Below the pieces are notes generated by a model that searched no databases, had not been told where the DNA came from, and saw nothing but the letters and a program-made list of their open reading frames with translations. Below, piece by piece: positions 32,301-51,600 of a stretch of DNA of 64,000 bases. Where the stretch lies: NCBI GenBank assembly GCA_001792895.1, contig MARA01000033.1, positions 124,001 through 188,000 on the forward strand, given 5' to 3'. Source of the stretch: Lentinus brumalis. Taxonomy: Eukaryota > Basidiomycota > Agaricomycetes > Polyporales > Polyporaceae. The position numbers were made by a program, and so were the translations under genes. Position 1 is the first letter of the stretch. Every line of letters begins with the position of its first letter.

Positions 32301-35216
32301 CGCGTCGGCGTTATGTATTGCACCCTGGAAAAGCGACGCGTCAGGTGGAGGAAGGAGGTCCTCGCAGAGCACCCCGGTTAGGAAGAACGCACCGACGAGG
32401 GGGTACTGCTCCGTAGCGAGCGCGACCGTGCCAGCTTGCGGCTTGTCGGAGATACAGGATGTTGACGCAAAAGATCTCGCCGCGGCAGGGCAAAGGCAAA
32501 TTGCAAAGTCTCCTTTTTCCCGTCTCTCTCGACTTCGCAGGGATCGACGCAATAACCTGTCCGTCCCCGGTCTGCTGGGTTTTTCGCCCGATCGTGCGCA
32601 CATCCTCCGAGTCCATCCTCGCCAATCGATCGAAAGGCCCCCTGGTGCAATGGAGGTGCGCAGCTCACGGGTCATGGGTTCTGCGTTTCGCGTCTGTATT
32701 GCGCGATCAGCCATATGCATGCTGCACGCCCTCGCTCGGTGGTAGTTGCAGCTATCAGCTACTATGTGGCATACGCACGAAAGAGGCAGAGATCGTATGC
32801 CGTCCCCATCGGCAGGCTGTCAGACAGAAGTTCGCCGCTGGCCACACTGGCACTAGTGGTCGCCTTCCCCGGAACTCCAGAAACCTTGGAGGCACGCCCA
32901 CTCGCGTTCCCATCGGCGAGAAGTCGGATACCAGCGCAGGATCGCAGGAAGCCGAGGGTGGAGATGAGAACCGCGGGGAGACGCGTGTTCCTGCGCCTCG
33001 CCGTCGCTGCAACGAGGCTGCGTCATGATCTTCAGGAGGACACATGAGGTCTTCGCTGGCTCCCAAGTTCGCACCTGTATCCCTCTGTTACGCTGTAGAG
33101 TGGTGCATGTGAGCTCACGACGCTGCCTCGGTGTGGGAACACGCACCATAGACAGTGCTTCTCGCGTCCAGCGAGGGTGTCATGTTTGTGCGATGTAAGC
33201 ATTAACCTCGGCACATGCAGAGGGGAACTGGGAACTGCTCACCAGTGATTCATCGCGATAACAATTCTGCTGTAAGTACTCCGTGTAAAGTCCCGCTGTA
33301 GCCTTGCGCAGAGCACGGGACGGTCCGGGAACGGTTGGTCCTATGACACGGCGTACTTCCATGGCGATACCGGGCTGGTAGAAGCGCACTGGGGCAAGTG
33401 ACCTGGAGGCAGGGATGCCGTTCGTCCTATTCCATGGACCATCAGGCGTGTCGCAGCAGATGCCCTATCCAGAGATGCTCAGCGTCGCCCGATATGGTGT
33501 GCGTGTGGCCAGACGGCGTATGCGCAGATACTGCACCTGCGATCGTCAGGCATGCGGTGTTCTAGCCTTCTCTTGTGAAAGCCACCGGTGTGGCTTTACC
33601 CAATCTTGAACAACGCCGTGTTGAACGGATGATCTCCAAGTCGGGGAAAGTCAGGGCAGGACTCCAACGAGGCTGGCCAGTTTCGATAATCAGACGCGGT
33701 GGTGAGAGAAGGCCGAGGGATGGCGCATTCAATCGCGCTGGTAGTCCTCTGCTGCGTCAGCTCATCTGCTCCTTCCATCACACGGCCCTGCAGAACAGAT
33801 CAAACGCTAACAGGTAGAGATGGGAGTCCACATACAGCGGCGACGGCGTTCGTCAGTTAGATCAGAACTCGATAGGGTGGAGTGAGAGCGAGGTCGGTTG
33901 TTCTAGATCCCTAACAGATAAGGTACCGAGCATATTGTGCGAAGTGTTATTAGTGCGTCTGACGGACAGTCCAGAGTTGGGGAGGTCAGGACGTGGAGCA
34001 TGCGCGAGGTTGAATGGAAACGGGTGAATGCGGGTGAGGGGGCGCCGACGGGATGGCGGTCAGAGGCAACCTGCGACAAAGCTGTACAGACAGCGGGCTG
34101 CGCTGCCAGCGATCATTATTATAGTACACATACGGTCGAGAGCGGACTATGAGAAGATGCGGAATCCGTGCATGAGACATGGAGCTTGGAGTCATGTTTC
34201 TATATGTTCAATGACGGCTTGTGGAGGTACAACACCTCCATCATCATGGGCCTGAGGGGTGGGACCACGACAACGGACTTGGGCCACACCCAGCGCAAAA
34301 TCGCTCAGTTGCTGCTCGTGCTTGAATGATGGGCACAAAGGCATCGTGATCACGACTGCGACGCTCCCATCTTGGACGTCCAGAACCGAGAGCTCGTCTT
34401 CCCTACGGTCTGTCCTTCTCGACATGTGGAACACAGACCTGTACGTACAAGCATGACCCCATGCGGCCAGAATCCAGAACGCGTGAGCGCGAGCGTGTGT
34501 AGGATGGCGCGGAAGGACGTACCTCAGGAGCTTCCGCTTCCCGGGCGTGGATGTTCCAGCAGAACGGGAGTGGGACTTCCCGACGGGATTCCGCCCAGTG
34601 CTGGTACAGACTGCCAGCGGCTGTAATAGGGGGTGGCCTGGTAACTGTCCGAGCTCACTCGGGGAGGAAAGGACAGATACTTGCGTTCAATCGCTCCCAT
34701 GCACAGTCCCACCGCCTCGCACCGAGCACGACCTCCCGCGCCCACACGTCCCACAGCTGCGGCACAACACTATGCGACGGTGGTCTTGTACGTTGCGACT
34801 CGGGTACGTCAAATATGCCATAGCGTCGATGGAGGTAGAGCCGTGCCCTTGGCCATATGATGCCGCAGACTATCGACAGCGCGAAGAGGCCCAGGAAGCC
34901 CACCAAGAAGGCGAAGATGAGCGTGGACTCTTTGCCGCCGCTGTCGTCCATGCGTAGTGGTGGTCAATGGAGAAGAAGGGCAGGTCACCCCCTGTCGAGG
35001 TCCCGACCCAGAGCGCAGCATTGAAAGCAGTGAAGATCGACGGCGCCAAGGGTCCCAAGTCGCTCGCTGCGTAATTGAGGCGCACATCTCCAACTTGAAA
35101 CAGCTCTTGGTCATGAAGTCGGTCAGCAACACACACGCAGTCAATCCAAGAACACTACATTGATCCACCCCTCTATCGAGCATCTTCGACGCTATATATC
35201 TTCCCTGACCGGTCAT
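29370..35216. other. Gene-poor stretch, no supported gene
   Basis: The longest open frames (31596-32291, 31972-32745, 32459-33028, 29753-30331 on the minus strand) overlap one another, have no recognisable motif and are rich in Arg, Ser and Pro as expected of random GC-rich DNA. I see no LTR ends, terminal inverted repeats or RNA gene. The last few hundred bases are the 3' flank of the ABC transporter. Confidence 0.45.
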
Positions 35217-41693
<6,477 letters not shown>

Positions 41694-42406
41694 AGCGAGA
41701 GGCAGCCCTAGACCAGATGGCGGTACGAAGACAAGGACCGTGTGGCCTAGTCAGACCGAACGAGTCGACGAAAACCTGCTTCCGATGGGTGTCGGGACCG
41801 CTGTCGAGCGTGAGTGGACGTGGAAGTCACCTCAGTGCCAGTGTCGGAACTCTGATTGAATACTACGCGCGCGTTTGCCGGTATCTTCGGCACGGACTAT
41901 GTAGCAATATAATTAGATACGATAAGCAAACAAGACCCGTCAAATATTCGGACGGTCTTCCACAGCGCTGTCGCAGTGCAGCATACTGCTGACGATGACT
42001 GACATGTACGCATACCTTCAACTTGTGTGCTCGCGATTTGCAAAAGGCATGGCGCACGCACCGCAGTCGGAGGTAACAGAGCGACAGGAAGACGCTCGCG
42101 GCCGGCACCGCTGATGACTCGCGAGTGTCCAATTCAAGTTGGCGTCACCACATGAGAAGGAGTCGAGCGAAAGTTGAGCTAAGTATCGCAGGAGTTACGC
42201 AGGTTCCCCGGTGCGATAAGGAGTGCTGGGCAGAAGGGATGCCACAACAGACGCGTCGCAACGCGTGGGGTCACATGTGACGGCGCGCGTCCCTGGGCCC
42301 CTGAAGCCTGATCGCTATTAGCAAGGCATCGAAAGCATGGCATAGCAAGGGACCGGACGAGTAGTATACAACCTCAACGAAGATAGCAGCCGTCAATACA
42401 TAGCGA
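41694..42406. other. Intergenic, ABC promoter and primase 3' flank
   Basis: No gene is recognised. The region lies upstream of the ABC transporter and downstream of the primase gene, both on the minus strand. Confidence 0.5.
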
Positions 42407-44065
42407 TCACCAGGATAAATCTGAGCAACTGTCAGCCAAAGAGCTGGCAGCAAAAGTGTACGACGCACCCATCTTCTGTTTCGATTTCCGTGTCTCCTCC
42501 ATAAGACCCATTACATGCTTGTCCAGCATCTCGACGTACGGCTTCAGTGACGTCCGCTCCCAGTCTGCATGATGCTCCGCGCTTTCTCCAGCCTGAGGAA
42601 GGGCGAGCTTATCTAGTTCGTTTAGGAGCTGACTGACAGTCGGCACCCGTGCAGGATCGAATTTGTCGATCGTCCGGGGATCCACAGGTACGCAGACCCG
42701 CCCCGTCTTTGGGTGAATACAGAACGGCGCCTTCAGCAAGTGATTCCTGTGCTTTGAGACCTCCGCGTCGAGTCGGGGATATGTGTACTGCAGCACGATA
42801 TCTTCCTTTGCTGCGTTGAGGATTGCCTGGACGAAGGTCAGTGGTGTTGTGCGGACGGACGAGAGGTAGCAAGACGCACCGAACCCTTCCCTTTCTTCTT
42901 CTCAATCTCGTCCTCAAAGTCCTGCCACTTGTCTTCTGAAGACCGTTTAGGATCATCTTCCCACTTGTCCTCCAAGCTTCTGACGATGTCCTTGTCCGGG
43001 ATGAGATGAAGCAGAGCTTGCCAGCCCTCTTCTGACGCGAAGCAGTCCTGGTCTTCTAGGATGAGGTCGTGAAACACTGGCAGCAGCATCTTGTATGCGG
43101 AGCTGAGACACCGAATCAACACACGGACAGTTCATCAGGCAAGCGAACACATACGCAATTGACGGCGGCAGCGGCTTCAACCCCATCCTCACGTTCACCT
43201 TCTTGTGCATCTCCTTACCTCCCTGGATGACCGTCAACCACCCAACCAGTGCCCTTCTCTGCTCATCCGTGAGTTCGAGTGCTTCCCGATCGCTGATCCA
43301 CAAGTGGATACCACGTCGACCAGAGTACACCCACAACAAGTGCTTGTATCCGAACTGGTCGCGGAGGGCGCGATCGAGCACGCGCACGGCAGCGGAAATG
43401 AACGTCCAGCAGCGTTTGCAGATATCAGCCCCGGAGCAGCAGGTACGGATGGAGTCGTAGTCGGTCATGTCGATATCGAAGACAAGCTCGCGGAGTTGGG
43501 GGTGAAGGCGGCAGGGCGAACAGTCTTTTTGTCTCGTGGCTGAGGGCAGAATCAGTATCGGCATTCCCCACAAAATCAATGCTAGAGGAGATCTTTTCGA
43601 TGTCACCGCATGGTACACCCACGCATATGTCAAGCCGAGCCATCCGTCTGGGTAGGCAGTTACAACCACCGCCCGCCTGGGTGCATGCGCCCATAGCCCA
43701 TACAGCCCGCTTTGGCACATTACTATCCCTAGCCTTGACGTCCTCGAGGATCCCTTCTTTCCACCCCTATGCGCCGCCCAAACTGCTAATCAAAGACTCA
43801 CCCTCGCACTGTAGACCGGACCAATTTCGAAACGCGTGGGGTTCAGCGTGCACACTTGCTTCTTGAGCTCGTCCGCATTTGCAAAGGAGTTGTAGCGCAG
43901 ATATACGTCGCCTTGTAGCGTGAATGCGAACTCTCGGTGCGTGAAGAGCTTCGTTGGTGCGTGCTCGTGATTGAGCCAGGTGAATATGGACTTGAATGGG
44001 TAGAGTCGACGGTAGAACGCGAGCATAATGTCAGGCGTCGTGGGTTCAGCATCGGGAACAGCCAT
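42407..44065 (-). CDS. PRI1: DNA primase catalytic (small) subunit, one base short
   Basis: The exons are 44065-43802, 43539-43155, 43102-42880, 42826-42469 and 42420-42407, for about 414 residues. This is the enzyme that makes RNA primers with the large subunit and polymerase alpha in the nucleus. Motifs: N-terminal MLAFYRRLYPF, catalytic acidic triplet region ELVFDIDMTDYD, zinc cluster CCSGADICKRC, and the nucleotide-binding YSGRRGIHLWISD. A five-base C run on the coding strand (plus 43498-43502) must be six for RPRDKKTVRPAAFTP to join QLRELVFDID. The final exon is 14 nt and gives DLSW. The 48 bp last intron is a multiple of three without a stop, so retention would add 16 residues. The ATG at 44065 was preferred to an upstream one because MAVPDAEP is followed directly by the conserved start of the family. 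Confidence 0.9.
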
Positions 44066-45416
44066 ATCGAGGAGGATGCACGGGGTTTGGGAGGAGGAGG
44101 TGATGGTCGGGAGCAAGCGTGGCGAACGCGAGGCGGTACGATGAATCGCGTAGTGTCACAAGTGACGCGTCGCGTCTCAGCGCTTCAGCACTCACTGCGA
44201 AGTCGGCACGCTCGTTCTGAGTCCCGACTTCCAACGTTCAACCCCTTCGCTGCTTTTGTTTGCTTATCCCAAGCCACACCCTGGAGAGCAGAGTGAGCTG
44301 GGGACCGCTAGCTTGCCCATGATGCCTTCTTTCGCGCTATCAAGTAATGTTCTACAGACGCAGTTCAAGAGGAGCCGGTCTGCCAGCACTGGCCAAACAA
44401 TCCTGAGTATGTGGAGTCGCTGGCAGCCTGGTCTTGTAAGATGTTGTTGCGTGAGTCCCATACATACCTCATTGTGCCTCAAACTTCGCAGATTCATTTC
44501 ATGGCGGATGCGGCACTCCGTCTGCGCGCGTGAAGTACGGCGTCGAATCTCGACGTCCGCCTGCTGCATACATATCTGAATTGCACCCCTGTGACCAATG
44601 TCAAGTGACGTCTGAGGCCCCAACTTCAAGGCCGTCGGCATCGTCTGCAGCATGAGGAGGCGGAAGTTGTCAGAAGTTGCTACGTATCGACAATTCCACC
44701 GGATCGACCAGGGCATGGACGATGAAACCCGTCGAACACCGAGCATGCCACCGTTCGTCGTTCGATATCTGTTTTCAATGATGCTGGCCTTGGCATGTCC
44801 TCGCAACTAAACATAGTATGCCGTTGATTGTGTCAGCTAGCGCAGCCTGCTGGCTGCTACACATTCAAAGTTGCAATCTCACTTTGTATCAGGTCCTCCC
44901 CAGCTCATCCCTTGTGTGTAGATTCGCAAAAGCTTGGCGTTATCGAAACAGTTCGCGACCATGTGCTCGAGCGGACCGCCGGCTCGACTTGTCCGTTGTC
45001 AGGCTGTATCATTATGATCAAAGTCCGAGCTTACCGCACAAAGCTGGCCCGCCCCGATGACGACTTTCACTGTCTCGCCAACCAGCATGACGACCGACGG
45101 TTTGGCGGCGTCGTGCAGCCCGCTGATCCCCACGAACACCGACGGCGAGCAGCGGGGTACGCCCCCGACCGGCTGCGTATGCTGCCGTAAGAATCGCTCG
45201 CGGACGTGCCACATGTCATAGAGCCCGAGAGAACAAGGGACGGTCCGATTGGTACGCCAGCAGTCGACTGCAGCTCTATCGCCATCACGGCGTCGGACGG
45301 TCGCTCCTCCCGCAAGCCGTTCCGGGGATATAAGTCAGAACTCTGATGGCCCCGTGAACACATCCACGACCCTTCCCAGCACCAGTCGACTCGCGCTGCA
45401 CCGTAAGGTCGTCAGT
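44066..45416. other. Divergent intergenic region with a TATA-like site
   Basis: The region separates the primase and peptidase start codons. A 180-codon minus-strand open frame (44264-44806) has no recognisable motif and is not called. TATAAG at 45329-45334 lies about 83 bp before the peptidase ATG and is a likely TATA box. Confidence 0.45.
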
Positions 45417-48154
45417 ATGGTTGCACTGGCAGGTGGTTTCTTGTCTCTTCTTTCTACGGTGTCCTCAGCTGTGCAATTTGCGCACGCGGAGACAAACGAC
45501 GCGCTCGCAGCTCGCGCCTCGGATCCCTGCGCAGGCATTGGCAACCAGACTTGGAGCAGTCCTGCGGATGTGCGCGCATGCTTTACTTCCTTCCCTGTGG
45601 ACGCCGAGGAGAAGGCCAGGGTGAGAGATCTACAATCCATCCAACATGTCTCACCCGGATGTATTGACCGGCGTTTCATTGCAGATCATTGAGGTCGTCA
45701 ACAAGACCCTCGCGTTCCACACCTCGGTCAACTACGAGAAGCTCGCGCCCGCGCCCTTCACGCTTGATGTGCATGAGGACCTTCTCGCGGACCTCGCGCG
45801 GATCAGCTCGCAGAAGTACGCATCCGATTTCGACCTGCACATCGACCTCTCGCGCACGCTCAAGCGCCTGAACGACGGTCACTGTGTTTACATCAACTAC
45901 TGCTACGATTGTGAGTGCTACGTACCTGATTGCGCTGCACCCTCCCGATGCTGACATACTCGTGCAGCGCTCTTTTCATCATACCTTCCCACTCCTTTGG
46001 TACTTCTCACCGACAAGTTCGGTGTCCAAGCGGTGCACATCGCTCCCGAGGCGTTCACCGTGGCGTCGGCTGAGTTCGGAGACGAGATCAAGACATGGCA
46101 AAACGCACTTCCAGCCTCGCTCAAGGGCCAGCTCTCCTCGGTAAATGGACTGCATATATGCTGCACGAACCAGCGATTGACACAGGGCTCCGCATCCGTA
46201 GCTCTCCGGAGCGAAAGTGCTCGCTATCAACGGCTTGGACCCCTGGCTGGCTGTCGATGCCAATGCTAAGATCAGTGGTAGCTTTCAGGGTCTTGCTACG
46301 CGCGAGAATGGGTCAGTGTTATCGCGTTCTGCCTCCGCGTCTTGCTGAAACACGCTCCTAGGTTCTTCTCGAGCTACAACGCTGGTGCGAGTGGCTGGAC
46401 GTACAGTCTCGGCCAGTTCGCACAGCAGTCTCTCCCGCTCACGGATTCGGTCAAGCTCACCATCCAGCGCGTGAACAGCACGAAGATCGAGACTGTCACT
46501 GTATGCACGCGCTTTGCACTTCTTCTTCTGCATATGCTCACGCCCAGCTTGTCCTCAGCTCCCATACCGGTCTAGGTTCGGAACCACCGGACTCAAGTTC
46601 GCCAACTCGGCGGAATTCCGCCAGAACAACTGCAAGGCCGTCTCTTCGACGAACGGCATCAACTACTACGATGGCAGCACGACGAAGCGCAGTACGCTCC
46701 CGGTCAACCCGGCGAACAAGTTCCGTCAAGCCCCCATGCCCAGTCCTTCAGAGGAGCGCAAGCACCTCCTGAATGTCATGCTGGATCTTCAGCCTCAGAC
46801 GGACGTCGCACTGCCGCCCGGTTTGACTCCCAGCGATCCGCTCCCGGGGAGTTCGTCGGTTGTCCAGTTTCATCTTCTCAGCGACAAGAAGACGGGCGTG
46901 CTTGCTCTCGGTAGCTTCTCGGGCGATACCTTCGAGAACCTCTTGGAGAATCTTCTGACAGGTCTGCAAAACTTGAAGAAGCAGGGGGCCACTCAGCTCA
47001 TCGTCGATGTCGTGAGTGCACCGTCAATTGCCAGGCGATGCTAGGGACTCAACGCATGTACAGTCAAACAACGGTGGTGGATACATCTGCGTCGCCCACG
47101 TGAGCTTACTCTGTAGTATGCCTTGTGTGCGCGAGCTAACAATTATCCTCACAGTGGCTTCATCGCATCGTCAGTGCCCGACTCTGTTATATTTCTCCTG
47201 CGGTCCCGCCGCTCATGTCTTGTCCAGATTGTCGGCCCCAAGGATACTAGCGATCCCCAGGCTGGCCTCGACACCGAGACTCGCGCAGGTCCCCTCGCCC
47301 AACTCATCGCAAAATCCGCTGTCTCGGGCAAGGACCCTAACGGCCTTCTACTCTACAACTCGATCAGCTGGTCGTTCGCCAACAACACCATCATGCCCGC
47401 AGGCTACGACTGGCTCGCCCAGCCGGTCAAGAAGACGATCAACGGCCGCCAGGATGCGTTCAGCCAGCGCCTCGGCCAGGAGTGCCAGCCGTTCGAGTTT
47501 GACCCGCCTGCGGAGGCGCTCTTCGACCCGAAGAACGTCGCCATCCTCGGCAACGGTCGCTGTGCGAGCTCGTGCTCTCTCTTCAGCGTAGGCGCTTCCT
47601 TTTATTCATGCACACGAGGTACTGACATGGAAGTGCAGATCACGATGGCGAAGGAGGAGGGCGCGAAGACTGTTGTCTATGGTGGTAGGAACAGCGTCTC
47701 GCAGCAATACTGCGGTACTGTTGGCGGACAGTCTACGGACTACTCCACGATCGACTCGGAGATCGTCACCACTGGTCTGAAGGACCACCCCCTCGCACCT
47801 CCGGACTTGTGAGTGCACATCCGCTTTTCTCTCGACAAGTGCTCGACTTTGAACTGTATGTGTGCAGCACCACGAACAGCGTCCAGGGTATCACCTGGCG
47901 TCTCGCCTTTGGGGTCGACAAGCCTAATGAGCCTGAGGGTACGTCGGTCATAACTGGTCGTCTGTACGTGTGCTGACCTCTGCTCCTCGCAGAGTGGCAG
48001 AACCACCCCGCCGATGTCAACCTCCACCTAACAGCCGATATGTACGTGAAATCTCTGAGCCTCCGCTGTCCGCCGGAGATCATGCTGACTCGCCTTCTGC
48101 AGCGTTAACAAGCCACTCGCAATCTGGGAACAGGTTGCGAAGCAGGTGCTGTGA
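45417..48154 (+). CDS. Secreted S41-family (C-terminal-processing-like) peptidase
   Basis: The exons are 45417-45620, 45685-45910, 45968-46140, 46202-46311, 46362-46500, 46559-47011, 47064-47099, 47155-47169, 47228-47587, 47639-47808, 47868-47938, 47993-48041 and 48103-48154. All phases agree, giving 685 residues and no frameshift. The N terminus (MVALAGGFLSLLSTVSSAVQ) is a signal peptide; several N-x-S/T sites and many Cys pairs fit secretion. Conserved S41 parts include LNDGHCVYINYCYD, LIVDVSNNGGGYICVAH and GNGRCASSCSLFS, the last carrying the probable catalytic Ser in a nucleophile elbow. Fungal relatives are extracellular or vacuolar proteases of uncertain substrate. The ATG at 45417 follows a TATA-like site by 83 bp. 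One exon is only 15 nt. Confidence 0.82.
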
Positions 48155-48699
48155 AGACTGCGTGGCAGACCTCGCACATTCTTCGGACGTTCGGGCAGCA
48201 TCTATAACTTATCTGTAGGATCCAGGAACAATACTTTCTGGGCTGTGGCATGCGCTTTTGGATGGATGTCGATGGGCATGGGTGGCAGCGCTAGCTAGGG
48301 TATTCCGAGGCGCCATCGGTCCGCTGCATGCCTGCGAGATCCGCATACCTGATGAGATGCGTCTGGTATTCATACGAAGTTTGTAACACATTGCGCGCGT
48401 GGCAGCTGCCTGATAATACAGAGCTCAGCGTCGAGTTCAAGTTGTGTTCTCACTGTTCAGGGTTCTCGGGAATTGCCGGCGGCCGTACGGGCGCACGAGC
48501 GCTTGCTCTTGGCTCTCTTCGTCGACCATCTTGTCAGCCTCCTCCCTCCGCCTGCAAACGACCTGTCGTGCAGCTCGGTCGTTACTCTGACCTCCAGCCA
48601 GCGGCCACAACAGCTTGCACCAACCCTGGCAAAGGATTTTCCGACCTACCGCCCCTTTTGCTGCTTAGATCCTCGTCTCTTCGAGGCTCTCCCCTCTTC
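48155..48699. other. Intergenic
   Basis: No gene is recognised. It covers the peptidase 3' flank and the upstream region of the next gene; CT-rich sequence precedes the latter's ATG. Confidence 0.5.
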
Positions 48700-51600
48700 A
48701 TGATGTCGGTGCACAGTACTGGCTCATACGTTGAGCCCATCGTGGTCTCGGACGAGGAAGATGCTGCTTTTGTGGAGAATGAGCTGAGCAGGTACGTGGC
48801 TAATCCTCGAGGTGCCGGTGTTCGGCGACCAATGAGCCGTGCAGGTGGACCGATTCCTCAAACTCAAGCTCAAACACCCCGACGTACAACCCTTACACGT
48901 CTTACTTCACGCCCGTCGAGTCACCTTCATCACCGACGCTACCCAGAGGTACGTGGCTCAGATGTGTATCATTATGGCAGCCACCGGAATGGTGTGAAGC
49001 GCTGTGGTCCCGCCGGGCCCTCACCTACCCTCACGCGGTCTGTGCACACAGCGGAAGTGTCGAAAGTGCACAGACTTACAGTATGTGGTTGGTGAGATAC
49101 CCGGGGCTGTCTGGTGCTGCACGAGTGGCCTAAGCGGCCCACACCGTCCTCTTCAGAGACGCAGGTCACATATGTCATGCGTTGACCTACACCGGACCCT
49201 CGTGCACCTCTGTACGTACGCAACATTGCCGTGTGTTGCTCGCCACATCGTCGAACATAGTGCTTAGTCTGCACCATTTTTCATCACCGCCGGGCTCGTG
49301 GCACCCAGCCTATCTCCAGCGGTGATGAGGATCACCCGCCCATGCCCTTCATATACCTTTCATCGTGATTTGCTTGTGTATAGAGCTCTGATACCAAAGT
49401 CATATGTAGCCGCACCCATAACCGCACCAGCACCAGTACCAGCCCCCGCGGAACCCCTTGTCTCGGCCCAGAAGCGCAAGTGGACGGACATGCGAGAACC
49501 AGGCAACAGTGGGCAGCCGTATCATCAGCAGGAGAACCACGGCGGCGGCAAGAAGAAGAAGAAGCAGAAGAAAGAGAGGCAAGCCCAGCAACGCGCGGCC
49601 GCGTCCAAGCCACAGCGCACTGCACCAGCTCCCCCAGCGATGGATGCAAACTTCACGGACTTCTCCAGTTTTCCCTTCATGCAGCAGAATCCTTACGATG
49701 CTTTCTACCCCTACGGCATGGGGTATGCAATGCCGATGGACGCATACCAGTCCGGCAGCCCGGCCTTCGTCTCCCCAGAAGAGGAATACCGACCCACCGA
49801 CGGTCCTCTGTGGAATCCGTCGGAACGGCCTTCAATGCTCTCTGCTCTGGCGACCCCGTGGTATCCGTCCAATACGTCGTACTCAGGCTACGACTCGCAC
49901 ACCGAAACCTCATCCGCTTCACGTCCGCAAGTTCGCCCTCCTACTCCGCCACCCGATCCACCTTCCCCGCCAGTAGCTACAGCCCGAGCTCATCCTGCCG
50001 AGCTGCTTACATCCTCGCCGGCCTCCAATGCCCCTCCGCCTCTTGATCTGTCCTCCATGTTGAGCCAGCCTTTCGACTCTTCTCTTAGCGAGCGCCTCAA
50101 GCAGTTGGAGGCCATCTCCGCTTCGTTACTTGCTCTTGCCAATGGTCAGGGACCGAGTCAGCAGCCTTCGTCTTCGTTGCCGGCCGACCCTATCCATTTA
50201 CCACCTGTCGAACCTCCGCCGATCCGACGAGAACCTCCCCCATCTTCCAGGATCGTCCCTGAAATTGCACCCTTGCGACCTCCAGGAGAGTCCTTGAAAC
50301 GCCTCATCGGCATGCCCGAGGATAAGGGTAACAACGGCTACTTCGACCTCAAGATGCCAAATCTGGAACCGCCCGCGCCAGCTGCACCGATACCACCCGT
50401 GGCCGAATTCACGCTCGTGATGGCGCACCTCCCCAAGAAGTTCCGCACTACGCACTTCGTCATGTCGTGGGCCAAGCGACACGGGACTCCGGTGCGTGTC
50501 GTGGTGGACACGAAGAACGGGAAGGCTCTCGTGGAGTGGGTCGGTGCACGTGCCGTGGAGAGCGCGTTCACGAGCATTCGGTTGCGCGGCGATGGTAAGG
50601 AGCACATCAGGGTGTATCACTATCGCGGGACAAGCCCCCTCCCCCGCGGCCGCCCCCGTCACAGGGGGCGGTCAAGGTGGAGAAGGAGATCGAGGAAGGC
50701 GAGATTGAGGAGGGTGAAGTGATTGAAGTCGGCGGCAAGTCGAAGAAGAAGCGGAACAAGGGCAAGAAGAAGGCACTGGACCTCGAACAGCGCCTCTCCC
50801 AGCCAGTCATTCCCGCTCCTCCACCTGCAGCGGAGGCGCGTCCACCGCCCCCGCACTTCGCTGGCTTGGGCGATATCGATCTCGCCGCTGTGTTGTCCGC
50901 CGTCAGCCGCGTGCAAGCCTTCACGACTCCGACTCCGACACCGACGGAAACTCGCCCACAGCTGATCGACCGCTTTACCGACCCCCTGCGGTGGTGCCGA
51001 CGCGTGCGGAGGCGGAGGCGGAGGAGGAGATGGAGATGGAGCTTGAGTCGGACGAGGACGGTGAGAAGCTATCTCCGCTTCCGTCTGCTCCCCCGCCAGT
51101 CACTGCTGCGCCGTCTACCGAGAGCAGTGACTACCAGGAGGAGGATATGGACCTCGACGAGGAGGATGGTGCCAGTGCGGGTGACGCGGATGTGGACGAG
51201 GACGAGGGAGACATGGACATGGATATGGACATGTCCAGCCCGAGTCCGAGTCCGCAGTCGGAAGCTTTGCCACCACTTTCGCTTCCCCCGGCATCGACAG
51301 ACGAACCTTCCCCCTCCTCGCCTCACCGTACGCCCGAACTTCCGCATCATGAGGCGACCGTCAAGGTCGCCTCACCGCCGCCAGATTCTGTCCCGCAGAC
51401 GCCCGAGGACGAGGTTACGGGTGCCAAGGAGGCACGTCGCCACAAGTTGGAGGAGGCCATCGCCCGAACGAAGGCGGAGCTTGCGATGAGGGCACTGGCG
51501 ACGAGCTCGCGAACATCCCTGGTCTCGAGTACTGGCAGTTCCGAGTCGCCCGAACCGATGACGCCTGTCGACTCTCCCGTCGTCGGGCATGTCGAGGTCG

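Noticed and set aside
31596..33028. Overlapping plus-strand ORFs of 190-257 codons
   Set aside because: Three frames are open at once, none has a motif, and no splice pattern links them.
44264..44806. 180-codon minus-strand ORF upstream of the primase
   Set aside because: No motif, no start context preference and no family resemblance.
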